Program-made: the position numbers and the translations under genes
Part shown: positions 10,170 to 22,053 of the stretch, in pieces
Numbering within the stretch: the first letter of the stretch is position 1
How the letters are laid out: every line of letters begins with the position of its first letter
From: Halomonas sp. 25-S5
GTDB taxonomy: Bacteria; Pseudomonadota; Gammaproteobacteria; Pseudomonadales; Halomonadaceae
DNA: 64,000 nt
Assembly: GCF_029889845.1 (NCBI RefSeq)
Contig: NZ_JARANV010000002.1
Span: 1-64,000, forward strand
Reading direction: 5' to 3'
Notes under the pieces: model-generated
Seen by the model: the letters and a program-made list of their open reading frames with translations, nothing else
Told to the model about the DNA's origin: nothing
Database searches by the model: none

Positions 10170-12101
10170 GTGACCCTGCTACGTCTGGAACAGCTGCAAC
10201 TGGCCTATGGTACCCAGGTACTGCTCAACGGCGCCGATCTGGTGCTGGAGAAGGGCGAGCGCCTCGCCCTGGTGGGGCGCAACGGCACCGGCAAGTCGAC
10301 CCTGCTGAAGCTGGTGGCCGGCGAGGTCCAGGCCGATGGCGGCAACATCTGGCGCGCGCCGGGGTTGAAGATCGGGGTGCTCGCCCAGGAACTGCCGGAT
10401 GCCACCGGCCAGACCATCTTCGACGTGGTGGCCCAGGGCCTGCCTGAGGCCGGTGAGTTGCTCTCCGAGTATCACCACCTGATCCACGACGAGGACCCGG
10501 ACATGCGGCGCATGGCCGAGTTGCAGACGCGGATCGAGGCGATCGACGGCTGGTCGTTCCACCAGCGCATCGACGTGGTGCTGACCCGGCTGGGGTTGCC
10601 GCCCGACGCCGAGATGGCCGCGCTCTCCGGTGGCTGGCGCCGCCGCGTGGCGCTGGCCCGGGCGCTGGTCGCCGAGCCCGACCTGCTAATGTTAGACGAG
10701 CCCACCAACCACCTGGATCTGGACACCATCGCCTGGCTGGAAGAGCAGCTGCTGGACTTCAATGGCGCCGTGCTCTTCATCACCCACGACCGTGCCTTCC
10801 TCTCGAAGCTCGCCACGGCGATCCTCGAGCTCGACCGCGGCCGCCTGGGCCGCTACCCCGGGGATTATGCCGCCTACCAGGAGCAGAAGAACCACGAGCT
10901 GGAGGTCGAGGCCCGCGAGCATGCCGAGTTCGACAAGAAGCTCGCCCAGGAGGAGGCCTGGATCCGCCAAGGCATCAAGGCACGCCGCACCCGCAACGAG
11001 GGCCGGGTGAGGGCGCTGGAGCAGCTGCGCCGGGAGCGCAGCGAACGCCGCGAACGCCAGGGCAAGGCCTCGCTCGCCGTCGATAGTGGTGGGCGCAGCG
11101 GCAAGCGGGTGGTGGGTCTCGAGCACGTCACCCAGCGCTTCGGCGATGAGGTGGTGATCGACGACCTCAGCCTGGAGATCCAGCGCGGCGACCGCATCGG
11201 CTTCATCGGCCGCAACGGTGCCGGCAAGACGACGCTGCTCAAGATTCTGCTCGGCGAGCTCGATCCGACCGAGGGCAAGGTGCAGTTCGGTACCAAGCTG
11301 CAGGTGGCCTATTTCGACCAGCTGCGTGCCGGCCTGGAGCCCGAGAAGAGCGTCTACGACAACGTCGCCCAGGGCAGTGATCGCATCAGCGTGGGGGGGC
11401 GCGACCGTCACGTGATGAGCTACCTGCAGGACTTCCTGTTCACCCCCGAGCGGGTGCGCCAACCGGTCAAGGCGCTCTCCGGTGGCGAGTCCAACCGCCT
11501 GCTGCTGGCCAAGCTGTTCACCCAGCCGGCCAATGTCCTGGTGCTCGACGAGCCGACCAACGACCTCGACGTCGAGACCCTGGAACTGCTCGAGGAGCTG
11601 CTGCTCGACTTCGACGGCACCCTGTTGCTGGTCTCCCACGACCGTGCCTTCATGGACAACGTGGTGACCAGCGTGCTGGCCTTCGAGGGCCAGGGGCGGG
11701 TGCGCGAGTACGTGGGCGGCTACAGCGACTGGGTGCGCCAGGGTGGCCGGCTGCCCCCCGCGCCCTGGGAAGGGGCGGCGCGTCAACATGCCGAACCCGT
11801 GGCCCCGGCGGCGAGCGACACGTCGGCACCGGCCAGGGCGTCCTCCGGCGCGAGCTCGGCGAATCGGCCGGTCAAGCTCTCCTACAAGCTGCAGCGCGAG
11901 CTCGATGGCCTGCCGGCCGAGATCGAGCGCCTCGAGGGAGAGGTGGCCGCCTTCGAGGCACGGGTGGGCGACCCGGCCTTCTACCAGCAGGAGGCCGAGA
12001 CCGTTTCGGCAACCCTGCAGTCGCTGAACGACACCCAGGCCACGCTGGAAGCGGCCATGGAGCGGTGGATGGAGCTGGAGGCGATGGCGGCCGGGGAGTG
12101 A
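10170..12101 (+). CDS. uup: ABC-F ATPase Uup
   Basis: A 643-residue soluble protein with two ABC cassettes and no membrane domain. It has Walker A motifs GRNGTGKST (about 38) and GRNGAGKTT (about 348), signatures ALSGGW and ALSGGESNR, and Walker B LMLDEPTNHLDLD and LVLDEPTNDLDVE. The linker between cassettes is Arg-rich and helical (ABC-F linker), and the C-terminal 80 residues form the coiled-coil DNA-binding domain typical of Uup. Uup acts on stalled ribosomes and lowers transposon excision. GTG start with GAGG upstream. Confidence 0.93.
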   Translation: MTLLRLEQLQLAYGTQVLLNGADLVLEKGERLALVGRNGTGKSTLLKLVAGEVQADGGNIWRAPGLKIGVLAQELPDATGQTIFDVVAQGLPEAGELLSEYHHLIHDEDPDMRRMAELQTRIEAIDGWSFHQRIDVVLTRLGLPPDAEMAALSGGWRRRVALARALVAEPDLLMLDEPTNHLDLDTIAWLEEQLLDFNGAVLFITHDRAFLSKLATAILELDRGRLGRYPGDYAAYQEQKNHELEVEAREHAEFDKKLAQEEAWIRQGIKARRTRNEGRVRALEQLRRERSERRERQGKASLAVDSGGRSGKRVVGLEHVTQRFGDEVVIDDLSLEIQRGDRIGFIGRNGAGKTTLLKILLGELDPTEGKVQFGTKLQVAYFDQLRAGLEPEKSVYDNVAQGSDRISVGGRDRHVMSYLQDFLFTPERVRQPVKALSGGESNRLLLAKLFTQPANVLVLDEPTNDLDVETLELLEELLLDFDGTLLLVSHDRAFMDNVVTSVLAFEGQGRVREYVGGYSDWVRQGGRLPPAPWEGAARQHAEPVAPAASDTSAPARASSGASSANRPVKLSYKLQRELDGLPAEIERLEGEVAAFEARVGDPAFYQQEAETVSATLQSLNDTQATLEAAMERWMELEAMAAGE

Positions 12102-12180
12102 TACCGGGCACCGCATCCGCACGGCGATGGTCGCGGTGGTGGTCCGCCGTCGCCTCACCTGCGGGCATCAACACCAAAGA

Positions 12181-12199
12181 AGGCGCCCTCGGGCGCCTT
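12181..12199 (-). terminator. Intrinsic terminator after the uspA-family gene
   Basis: A perfect hairpin, AGGCGCC-CTC-GGGCGCCTT, lies 25 bases beyond the uspA stop. On the minus strand it is followed by a T-rich stretch (CTTTGGTGTT). It may also serve uup from the other side. Confidence 0.75.
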
Positions 12200-12223
12200 C
12201 GCAGTGGAGCGGGGCGAGGCGCG

Positions 12224-12679
12224 TTATTCCTCGCTCTCCTCGCCCTTGGCGCCGACCCGCACGGCCAGCACGTCGCACTGGGCGCCGTGCAGCACGCCGG
12301 TGGAAGTGGAGCCGAGCAGGAGGGCGAAGCCATGGCGGCCGTGGGAGCCGACCACGATCAGGTCAACGTCATGCTCCTCGGCGAAGCGGTGGATCTCGGT
12401 GTCGGGCATGCCCACCACCACGTGCTGGTTCTCGCGGGGCACATGGGTGTCGGCGATTTCGGCCAGGCGCTGCTTGGCATGTTCGTCGAGCTGGTCCTGG
12501 ATGCTGGTGAGGTCCATGGGGATGTCGCCGCCATAGGCGAAGCCCAGCGGCTCCAGGGTATGCATGATCGACAGCGTGGCCTGGTTGCGGTCGGCGATCT
12601 GCATCGCCCGCTCCAGGACCTTGTGGGAGTCCTTGGTCAGGTCGACGGCGACCAGGACATGGCGATATTCGTTGCTCAT
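12224..12679 (-). CDS. Universal stress protein, UspA family
   Basis: A 151-residue single-domain Usp. It starts with the strand RHVLVAVDLTKDS and ends with the ATP-binding signature G-2x-G-9x-G-S/T (GSHGRHGFALLLGSTS, about residues 115-130) followed by CDVLAVRV, so it belongs to the ATP-binding Usp class. In Halomonas elongata a Usp (TeaD) regulates the ectoine importer TeaABC, but this copy is not next to a TRAP operon. The C-terminus EESEE is acidic. A hairpin terminator follows. Confidence 0.92.
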   Translation of the reverse strand: MSNEYRHVLVAVDLTKDSHKVLERAMQIADRNQATLSIMHTLEPLGFAYGGDIPMDLTSIQDQLDEHAKQRLAEIADTHVPRENQHVVVGMPDTEIHRFAEEHDVDLIVVGSHGRHGFALLLGSTSTGVLHGAQCDVLAVRVGAKGEESEE

Positions 12680-12785
12680 GGTGTGACTCTCCGTACAGCA
12701 TCCAGCGTGTTGGGGGATGCTTCCACTCTAGGACGCCTTGCGTGACAAGACAACGACTTGCATCAAGATTCACAGGGAGAACCGC

Positions 12786-13316
12786 ATGGCCTGGTTGATC
12801 ATTCTTGTCTCGGTGATGCTGGTGATCTCACCGGCACTCTGGCTCAAGCCGAACCCGCGCCAGAAGCGGGTGGCACGGATGCGCACGGCCATGAACCGGG
12901 CTGGCGTCACCGTCAAGCTGGCCCGGCCACCGCTGCATGATATCAAGGGCGTCATGCCCCACTACCGTTGGCCCTATCCGCCGCAGCAGCCTGGGCCCGA
13001 CTTCATGCTGGTGCGGGACACCGAGGCCGGACCGGCGCTCAAGCCGTTCCGGCATGGCTGGTACTGGCGCTTCGAACCGCTGCGGCCGCTGCCGGCGGGG
13101 GCCGAGGCGCCGCTCGAGGCGTTGCTGACGCGCCTGCCCCTGGATGCCCTGGTGCTGGAGTCGAACCGGACGGCTCTCGGCCTCTGGTGGTGGGAGTCAC
13201 AGGATGCCGAGCGTTTCTCCCGCTACCTGGAGGACTTCACGGCCCTGCGCGACGCCCTGGCCGGGCATCCCGACTATCCCGGGAGGGACGTGCCCCTGGA
13301 GGGGCCGCGCGCCTGA
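12786..13316 (+). CDS. Membrane-anchored hypothetical protein
   Basis: A 176-residue protein with one N-terminal membrane helix (about residues 2-19, AWLIILVSVMLVISPALWL) followed by a basic stretch and a cytoplasmic Pro/Trp-rich domain with FRHGWYWRFEPLRPLP and LGLWWWESQ. AGGGAGA lies six bases before ATG 12786, which decides the start over an in-frame upstream ATG at 12738. No family is recognised. It converges with slyA, with only six bases between the stops. Confidence 0.6.
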   Translation: MAWLIILVSVMLVISPALWLKPNPRQKRVARMRTAMNRAGVTVKLARPPLHDIKGVMPHYRWPYPPQQPGPDFMLVRDTEAGPALKPFRHGWYWRFEPLRPLPAGAEAPLEALLTRLPLDALVLESNRTALGLWWWESQDAERFSRYLEDFTALRDALAGHPDYPGRDVPLEGPRA

Positions 13317-13322
13317 GGGCGA

Positions 13323-13766
13323 TCACTCCGCATCCTCGCGGGCCTGGATCGCCAGGCCGTTCTCCTCGATGCGCGACAGCAGACTCGCCAGCTGGCCGAC
13401 CTCCGCATCGTCGAGGCTGGCCAGCATCTCGCTGCGCGCCTGGCTGACCACCGTATCGATCTGCTCCAGCAGCGGCGTGGCCTTGGGTGTCAGGTAGATG
13501 CGCTTGGTGCGGCGGTCCTGCTCGCAGCCGCGCCGCTCGATCAGCCCCTGCTCGGAGAGCTGGTCCAGGGTGCGGACCAGAGAAGGGGCCTCGACGCCGA
13601 TGGCGCGGGCCAGGTCGCACTGCGGCTGGCCGTCACCGAGCTGCCAGAGGTGGTAGAGGGTGATCCAGCGGGTCTGGGTCAGGCCCAGCGGCGCCAGTCG
13701 CCGGTCGATGACCGCGCGCCACAGGCGCGGCACGCGGGACAGCTGGAAGCCGATGTTCTGGTGCAT
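13323..13766 (-). CDS. slyA: MarR-family transcriptional regulator SlyA
   Basis: A 147-residue winged-helix regulator. Its order of motifs follows E. coli SlyA closely: LSRVPRLWRAVIDRRLAPLGLTQT, then AIGVEAPSLVRTLDQL (recognition helix), then ERRGCEQDRRTKRIYLT (wing). SlyA antagonises H-NS and responds to small molecules and ppGpp. The ATG at 13766 gives the normal family length. An in-frame ATG at 13838 would add a 24-residue unconserved leader. The upstream region carries a nine-copy tandem repeat. Confidence 0.88.
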   Translation of the reverse strand: MHQNIGFQLSRVPRLWRAVIDRRLAPLGLTQTRWITLYHLWQLGDGQPQCDLARAIGVEAPSLVRTLDQLSEQGLIERRGCEQDRRTKRIYLTPKATPLLEQIDTVVSQARSEMLASLDDAEVGQLASLLSRIEENGLAIQAREDAE

Positions 13767-14115
13767 GGTCTGTGCATCCGGGAGAAGCCTGACCGGATTG
13801 TCCGAACCGGCGACGTGGAATGCAAGCAGGCTTATCATTGCAGGTCATCGGCCATCCCCGCGTCATCCTCTGCCTCGCCTGCCTCGCCTGCCTCGCCTGC
13901 CTCGCCTGCCTCGCCTGCCTCGCCTGCCTCGCCTGCCTCGCCTGCCTCGCCCTCGGCGTTTCTCGGTTCATCCGTCGAGTCTAACAGCGCCCGTCCCGCT
14001 GGGGTGAGCCGTCGGGACCTGCCATGATGTCGGTAGGGGCTTGACGTTCGGGCTCGGCTGCACCAAGCTGTCGAAAATCAAACGACCGTATGAATTTCTG
14101 TAGGGAGGTTCGTGG
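13767..14115. promoter_or_regulatory. Intergenic region between divergent slyA and fadB
   Basis: A 349-base non-coding gap holding the outward promoters of slyA and fadB. Its centre is the 9-bp tandem repeat at 13871-13951. A TTGACG at 14041-14046 resembles a -35 element for fadB but I see no matching -10 at standard spacing. The fadB Shine-Dalgarno AGGGAGG lies just before ATG 14116. I cannot point to a convincing FadR or PsrA operator. Confidence 0.5.
13871..13951. repeat. 9-bp tandem repeat, nine perfect copies
   Basis: Nine exact head-to-tail copies of TGCCTCGCC (81 bp). The unit length is a multiple of three, so copy-number change would not shift a frame. It begins 105 bp upstream of the slyA ATG and ends 165 bp upstream of fadB. 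Both strands are open across it but the translations are low-complexity triplet repeats, so I treat it as non-coding. Confidence 0.97.
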
Positions 14116-17559
<3,444 letters not shown>

Positions 17560-17591
17560 CCCGCCCGGCCTGATAAGCGTCGCGGTGATAC

Positions 17592-17622
17592 GCACAACGG
17601 CACCCCTCGGGTGCCGTTGTGC
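17592..17622. terminator. Bidirectional terminator between fadA and the TAXI gene
   Basis: A perfect 14-bp inverted repeat (GCACAACGGCACCC with a CTC loop) lies between the convergent genes. It can end transcripts from both sides. Confidence 0.8.
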
Positions 17623-17638
17623 ATTGCGCGCTCGAATC

Positions 17639-18658
17639 TCAGTCGGGACTTGCCGCGTCGTGCACGGCCAGGCGGGGTTGCGCGTGGCGTTCGGACATCA
17701 TGCTTTCGGCCTCGACCCATCCCTGTTCGCGGTAGTAGCGCAGCGCCCCTTCGTGCAGAGGGGCGCTGAGCCCTTCCTGGATCATCGCCTGGGGCGTCAG
17801 CTCGCCCAGGGCGGGATGGGCCGCCTGGAAGCGTGCGAAGTTGTCGAACACGTTGGAGACCAGCCGGTAGACCAGGTCGGGGTCGGTGTCCGCCGTGGTG
17901 ACCAGGGTGGCCTTGACCCCGAAGGTCTCCACTGCCTGCTGGTCCGGGCCGTAGAGGCCGGCGGGGATCGAGGCCCGCGTGAAATAGGGGTAGGCATCCA
18001 CCAGCAGGTCAACGAAGTCGCCCTTCACGTCGACGATCTCGGCATCGCACAGCCGGATGGCCTGGGCCACCGAGGCGTTGGGATGGCCCACGGTATAGAC
18101 CATGGCGTCGATGTTGCCGTGGCAGAGCTCCATGGACTGCTGGTCGGCCGGCAGGTCGTGGGTCTGGCGGAAGTTGGTGCGGCTCCAGCCCCGGGCATCC
18201 ATCAGCCTGAGCATGGTGCCGCGCTGGCCGGAGCCCGGGTTGCCGATGTTCACCGAGCGCTGCTGCAGGTCCTCGAAGTCCCGAATCTCGGCATCACGGC
18301 GCACCACCAGGGTGAAGGGCTCGCTGTGCAGCGAGAAGACCGAGCGCAGCGCCTCGTTCGGGCCGTCATTCCGGAAGCCCTCGGTGCCCAGGGTGGCATA
18401 CAGGTGCAGGTCCGACTGGGCCATGGCGAGCTGCAGGTCACCGCGTCGCAGCCCGCGCAGGTTGGCACTGGAGCCCTCGCTGGGCTGCGCCCGGCAGGGC
18501 GTCTCGACGACACGGCACAGCGCCCGGCCGACCACGTGGTAGACCCCGGCGGGGCTGGCGGTAGCGATGATCAGGGGGTCGTCGGCCTCTGCCGACGGCG
18601 GGTTCCAGAGGAACAGGCTGGTCAGGCCGATGCCCAGCAGCCTTGCGGTTGTTTTCAT
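17639..18658 (-). CDS. TAXI family TRAP-type solute-binding protein
   Basis: A 339-residue periplasmic binding protein with a signal peptide (MKTTARLLGIGLTSLFLWNP, likely cut after SAEA). The mature start LIIATASPAGVYHVVGRALC is the TAXI hallmark, followed by EGSSANLRGLRRGDLQLAMAQ and LSLHSEPFTLV-like segments. TAXI proteins deliver dicarboxylates or amino acids to fused DctQM-type TRAP permeases. No permease gene is adjacent, so this is an orphan binding protein or sensor. It converges with fadA. Confidence 0.85.
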   Translation of the reverse strand: MKTTARLLGIGLTSLFLWNPPSAEADDPLIIATASPAGVYHVVGRALCRVVETPCRAQPSEGSSANLRGLRRGDLQLAMAQSDLHLYATLGTEGFRNDGPNEALRSVFSLHSEPFTLVVRRDAEIRDFEDLQQRSVNIGNPGSGQRGTMLRLMDARGWSRTNFRQTHDLPADQQSMELCHGNIDAMVYTVGHPNASVAQAIRLCDAEIVDVKGDFVDLLVDAYPYFTRASIPAGLYGPDQQAVETFGVKATLVTTADTDPDLVYRLVSNVFDNFARFQAAHPALGELTPQAMIQEGLSAPLHEGALRYYREQGWVEAESMMSERHAQPRLAVHDAASPD

Positions 18659-18921
18659 GACTCACCTCGCGTCAGTGAGTCGGCCAGAGGCACTCCAGGT
18701 CCAAGGGGGGCTGGGCGGAAGCCGAAAGGAGGGACTTCACATCGCGTCTGGTCGACGTGTCGTGTTGTTCTGTTGATCTTGTTGTTGTCTTGTTGTCGCG
18801 CGATCAGCCGATGCGGCGTTCGACAAGGCCCGAAAGTCCCTGAAATTGGACGGGCCTCCTCGAGGTATAGCAGCTGTTCAAGGATCGGAAGGGACTATCA
18901 ACGGAATTTAATCGTATATGG

Positions 18922-19383
18922 TTAGAGCACGCCGGCGTCGAGTCCCGCAGCCATCGCCATGCCCAGCTCCTCCACCTGGTCGACGAACCCCTGCTGCCAT
19001 TCGCCGCGCAGGAGCAGCGGTTCCTGCACCCACTTCCAGCGCAGGCCGGTGACGATCCCCTCCACGGCCCGGCGGGTGCCGGTGCCGTCATGGCCGGCGC
19101 GGATATAGAGGGCACAGGGCAGACCCTGTTTCTCCTCCAGCACCGGGTAGTAGCTGCGGTCGAAGAAGTCTTTCAAAGCGCCGCTCATGTAGCCCAGGTT
19201 CTCGGTGGTGCCGAGCAGGATGGCATCGCAGGCCAGCACATCCTCGGGGCCGGCCTCCAGCGGCGCCTTGACGGTGACCTCGACGCCCTCGATATCGGGA
19301 TGGCGTCCCCCGCGCTCGGCCGCCTCGCGCAGCCGCAGGGTATTGGGCGAGGGGGCATGGGCGACGATCAGCAGGCGAGGCAT
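18922..19383 (-). CDS. Flavodoxin-like / NAD(P)H-dependent FMN protein
   Basis: A 153-residue flavodoxin-fold protein. The N-terminal strand LLIVAHAPSPNT leads into a phosphate-binding loop; the second FMN-contact region is LLGTTENLGYMSGALKDFFDRSYY, typical of NADPH-dependent FMN reductases, and the third is LYIRAGHDGTGTRRAVEGI. A redox role is likely but the partner is unknown. The 260 bases between it and the TAXI gene show no obvious gene or hairpin. Confidence 0.8.
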   Translation of the reverse strand: MPRLLIVAHAPSPNTLRLREAAERGGRHPDIEGVEVTVKAPLEAGPEDVLACDAILLGTTENLGYMSGALKDFFDRSYYPVLEEKQGLPCALYIRAGHDGTGTRRAVEGIVTGLRWKWVQEPLLLRGEWQQGFVDQVEELGMAMAAGLDAGVL

Positions 19384-19536
19384 GGCGGTCTCCCGGGTTG
19401 AGCTCGTGGCTGTCGGTCATCATGCCATGGTCAGGTGGCGTTGACAGGCGTCGAGCTTTCTCCGACGCTGAGTCAGCGCTGTCGCACCGTCACGCCGAAA
19501 CGTTGACATCTTGAACATCCAGGGAGGTTGATCACC

Positions 19537-20013
19537 ATGGCCTTTGCACTCTCGACCATGCAGCTCGAAAGCTCCGCCTTCGCGGCGGGGGGTGCCATTC
19601 CGACGCAACACACCGGCGAGGGGGACGACATCTCGCCGGCCCTCTCCTGGCAGGGCGCCCCGGAGGGCACCAAGGGCTTCGCGGTGATCTGCCACGACCC
19701 GGATGCCCCCCTGGTGCAGAACGGCAGCTACGGCTTCGTGCACTGGGTGCTCTACAACCTGCCGGCCTCCACCAGCGCGCTCAAGGAGGGTAGCGGCGAG
19801 GGCACCGCAGGGCTCAACGATTTCGGCAAGACCGGCTACGGGGGCCCCATGCCGCCCGACGGTCACGGGGTGCACCAGTACTACTTCTGGGTGCTGGCGC
19901 TGGACAAGGCCACCGACCTGCCGGGGGGCTTGTCGCTGCCCGAGCTGCTCAAGCAGGTCGAACCGCACCTGATCGGCATGAACCGCCTGGTGGGCACCTA
20001 CCAGCGCGACTGA
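19537..20013 (+). CDS. YbhB/YbcL family Raf-kinase-inhibitor-like protein
   Basis: A 158-residue PEBP-fold protein. Signatures are GDDISPALSWQGAPEGTKGF, VICHDPDAP (ligand-pocket D-P-D-x-P) and FVHWVLYNLPA, followed by GYGGPMPPDGHGVHQYYFWV. Bacterial members are cytosolic or periplasmic with unknown ligand; no signal peptide is seen here. AGGGAGG lies nine bases before ATG 19537, which is preferred to an in-frame TTG at 19528. Confidence 0.92.
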   Translation: MAFALSTMQLESSAFAAGGAIPTQHTGEGDDISPALSWQGAPEGTKGFAVICHDPDAPLVQNGSYGFVHWVLYNLPASTSALKEGSGEGTAGLNDFGKTGYGGPMPPDGHGVHQYYFWVLALDKATDLPGGLSLPELLKQVEPHLIGMNRLVGTYQRD

Positions 20014-20056
20014 TCCGGGCGGCGTTGCGTCGTCCCTGCCGAGCCAGAAAGCAAGC

Positions 20057-20085
20057 GAGCCCGCGTCGATCGTCGACGCGGGCTC
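20057..20085. terminator. Hairpin terminator between ybhB-like gene and LysR gene
   Basis: A 13-bp perfect inverted repeat (GAGCCCGCGTCGA, TCG loop) lies between two convergent genes. There is no long T tract, so its strength is uncertain. Confidence 0.6.
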
Positions 20086-20106
20086 GCGGCGTCTAACGCC
20101 CATGGC

Positions 20107-20991
20107 TCAGGTGACGGCCTCGCTCGGCGCCGGGGCGGCCACGTCGTGGTGGTCGATCACCAGGTACTCCAGTTCCTCGCAGAAGGCGTCCAGGGCCTCG
20201 CTGGTATGCCCCGGCCGGCGGTGCAGCTCGATCTCCACCTGCCCCAGGGGCGGCAGGCCTTCCGCTTCGCCGACGATGCGACACCCCTCGGGCACGCTGC
20301 GCGGGGTCTTCACCGTCATCGCCAGGCCCGCCTGGACCGGCAGGTTGATGCCGGTGGGCGACTGGCTGGAATAGTGGACCTCCCAGCGCCGCTCCTCGCG
20401 GCCCAGGGCCGAGAGGGCATGGGCGCGGAAGATGCATCCCTCCGGGTTGAGCGCCAGAGGCAGGGTCGCCCAGCCGGCCGGCGAGATGCCCTCGGCCACC
20501 ACCCAGACCATCGGCTCCCAGCCGAGCAGCTGGCCCGACTGGGTCGGCAGGTGGCGGATCGACAGCACCACGTCCAGCAGCCCCTCCTGGAAGCGCTTCA
20601 CCAGGCTGGCGCTCATGTCGCAGTGGATCTCCAGGCGCGTGTCGGGGAAGCGCTCGGCATAGCGGGGCAGCAGGGCGGGCAGGTAGGCGGCGGCCTGCTC
20701 CTCGGAGGTGGCGAAGCGGATCAGCTCGCCGCGTTGTGTCTCGCCCAGGGCCTCCCGGGCCTCGTCCTCGAGCTTGAGCATGTGACGGGCATAGGGCAGC
20801 AGTCGCTCCCCCGGGGCGGTCAGCAACACGCTGCGGCTGGTGCGCTCCAGCAGCGCCTGGCCCATCTGGTCCTCGAGACGCTTGATCTGCAGGCTCACCG
20901 CCGACTGGGTGCGGTGCAGCACCTTGCCGGCGGCGCTGAAGCCCTGGCACTCGGCCACGGTGACGAAGGTGCGAAGTAGCGCGGTATCCAT
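20107..20991 (-). CDS. LysR-family transcriptional regulator
   Basis: A 294-residue LTTR. The N-terminal winged helix-turn-helix (LLRTFVTVAECQGFSAAGKVLHRTQSAVSLQIKRLEDQ region, about residues 4-42) is followed by the linker helix and an effector domain beginning ELIRFATSEEQA. It is divergent from the dioxygenase gene and most likely controls that cluster. A 7-bp perfect inverted repeat lies in the shared gap. An upstream in-frame ATG at 20997 differs by two residues only. The effector is unknown; if the cluster is catabolic, a pathway intermediate would be expected. Confidence 0.9.
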   Translation of the reverse strand: MDTALLRTFVTVAECQGFSAAGKVLHRTQSAVSLQIKRLEDQMGQALLERTSRSVLLTAPGERLLPYARHMLKLEDEAREALGETQRGELIRFATSEEQAAAYLPALLPRYAERFPDTRLEIHCDMSASLVKRFQEGLLDVVLSIRHLPTQSGQLLGWEPMVWVVAEGISPAGWATLPLALNPEGCIFRAHALSALGREERRWEVHYSSQSPTGINLPVQAGLAMTVKTPRSVPEGCRIVGEAEGLPPLGQVEIELHRRPGHTSEALDAFCEELEYLVIDHHDVAAPAPSEAVT

Positions 20992-21014
20992 GATCAATGA
21001 GCTCTTGAAATTAG

Positions 21015-21047
21015 TTGTATCTCAATCATTCATTTTTATTATGAATG
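21015..21047 (+). promoter_or_regulatory. Candidate LysR operator and promoter for the dioxygenase cluster
   Basis: A perfect inverted repeat CATTCAT-N7-ATGAATG lies at 21027-21047 and fits the T-N11-A LysR box. A possible -35 TTGTAT (21015-21020) and -10 TATTAT (21037-21042) are 16 bp apart, and the repeat overlaps the -10. A start near 21049 would leave no leader for ATG 21058, supporting the downstream start at 21094. Confidence 0.55.
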
Positions 21048-21093
21048 AGGCGTCACTATGCTGTCCAACATGTACTCGAAACCGGAGCCATCA

Positions 21094-21978
21094 ATGTCTG
21101 TGGACACCTCGGTCAACGCCAGCAACGCTTCCCTGCAAGGCCTCATCGACCTGGCCCGCTATCCCGTCGATGACCTGGACGGCGAGGCCGGCCGCGCCCT
21201 GATCGAGCAGTGCCGTCACCAGCTCGACGAGGACGGCTGCGTGGTGCTCAAGAATTTCGTCCCGCAGGACGCCCTGGCCCGGCTCGAGCGCGAGACCGAG
21301 CGCCTCTCGCCGGAGGCGCACTACAACCAGACCGAGACCAACCCCTACAACAGTGCCGGTGATCCCGAGAAACCGGCCCACCATCCGGTGAACCGCTTCG
21401 ACGACCGCACCAACGGCTTCGTCGCCGGCGACCGCATCGATGGCGATACCATCATCCGCCAGGTCTACGAGCATCCCGGTTTCCAGCGCTTCATCGGCGC
21501 CGTGGTGGGCATGGAGCAGATCCACCAGTACGCGGACCCGCTGGCCGACCTGGTGGTCAACGTGCTGCGCGAGGGCTGCCAGCATCCGTGGCACTACGAC
21601 ACCAACGAGTTCATCGTCACCATGATGACCCGCCAGTCCCACGCTGGCGGCCGCTTCGAGTACGCCCCGGGCATCCGCAGCCCCGAGGGCGAGAACTTCG
21701 ACGCGGTCGAGAAGGTGATCGACGGCGACCGCACGCGGCTCAAGAGCCTCGACCTGTCGCCCGGCGACCTGCAGGTGTTCTTCGGCCGCTACTCGTTGCA
21801 CCGGGTCACCCCGGTGGAGGGCGACAAGGAGCGCCACACCGTGATCTTCGCCTACGCCAAGGAGCCGGGCTTCATCGGCCGCCCCGAGCGCGCCCAGCGC
21901 ATCTTCGGGCGCATGGCGCCGATCCACGAAAGGCTGCTCAAGGACGGCATGAACCGCAGCGACAGCCTGGCCGACTGA
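21094..21978 (+). CDS. Fe(II)/2-oxoglutarate-dependent dioxygenase, HalD/BesD/ArpA-like
   Basis: A 294-residue non-haem iron oxygenase. The iron ligands read as H167 and D169 in WHYDTNEF and H236 in SLHRVTPV; an Arg at about 247 suits 2-oxoglutarate binding. The segment AGGRFEYAPGIRSP is typical of the family that includes the radical halogenase BesD and ArpA-like proteins. Halogenases lack the acidic ligand (HxG/HxA); here HxD is intact, so hydroxylation is expected. The substrate is probably a free amino acid or derivative, by family. ATG 21094 has GGAG six bases upstream. It is followed by the M24 gene. Confidence 0.8.
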   Translation: MSVDTSVNASNASLQGLIDLARYPVDDLDGEAGRALIEQCRHQLDEDGCVVLKNFVPQDALARLERETERLSPEAHYNQTETNPYNSAGDPEKPAHHPVNRFDDRTNGFVAGDRIDGDTIIRQVYEHPGFQRFIGAVVGMEQIHQYADPLADLVVNVLREGCQHPWHYDTNEFIVTMMTRQSHAGGRFEYAPGIRSPEGENFDAVEKVIDGDRTRLKSLDLSPGDLQVFFGRYSLHRVTPVEGDKERHTVIFAYAKEPGFIGRPERAQRIFGRMAPIHERLLKDGMNRSDSLAD

Positions 21979-22053
21979 GCCCCCGCCCTGAACCAACGCC
22001 TGGACCGCCACTTCCAGCGGCCAGGCCCCTGACGACACCCGCAAAGGCCTGAC

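Noticed and set aside
12224..12679. TeaD (ectoine-uptake regulator) assignment for the Usp protein
   Set aside because: No teaABC genes are adjacent and Usp proteins are too similar to name without a search.
13871..13951. Tandem repeat as a CRISPR array or a coding repeat
   Set aside because: There are no spacers between the 9-bp units, and the frames crossing it give only triplet-repeat peptides without start context.
21094..21978. Radical halogenase assignment
   Set aside because: The iron motif is HxD; halogenases replace the Asp with Gly or Ala to make room for chloride.
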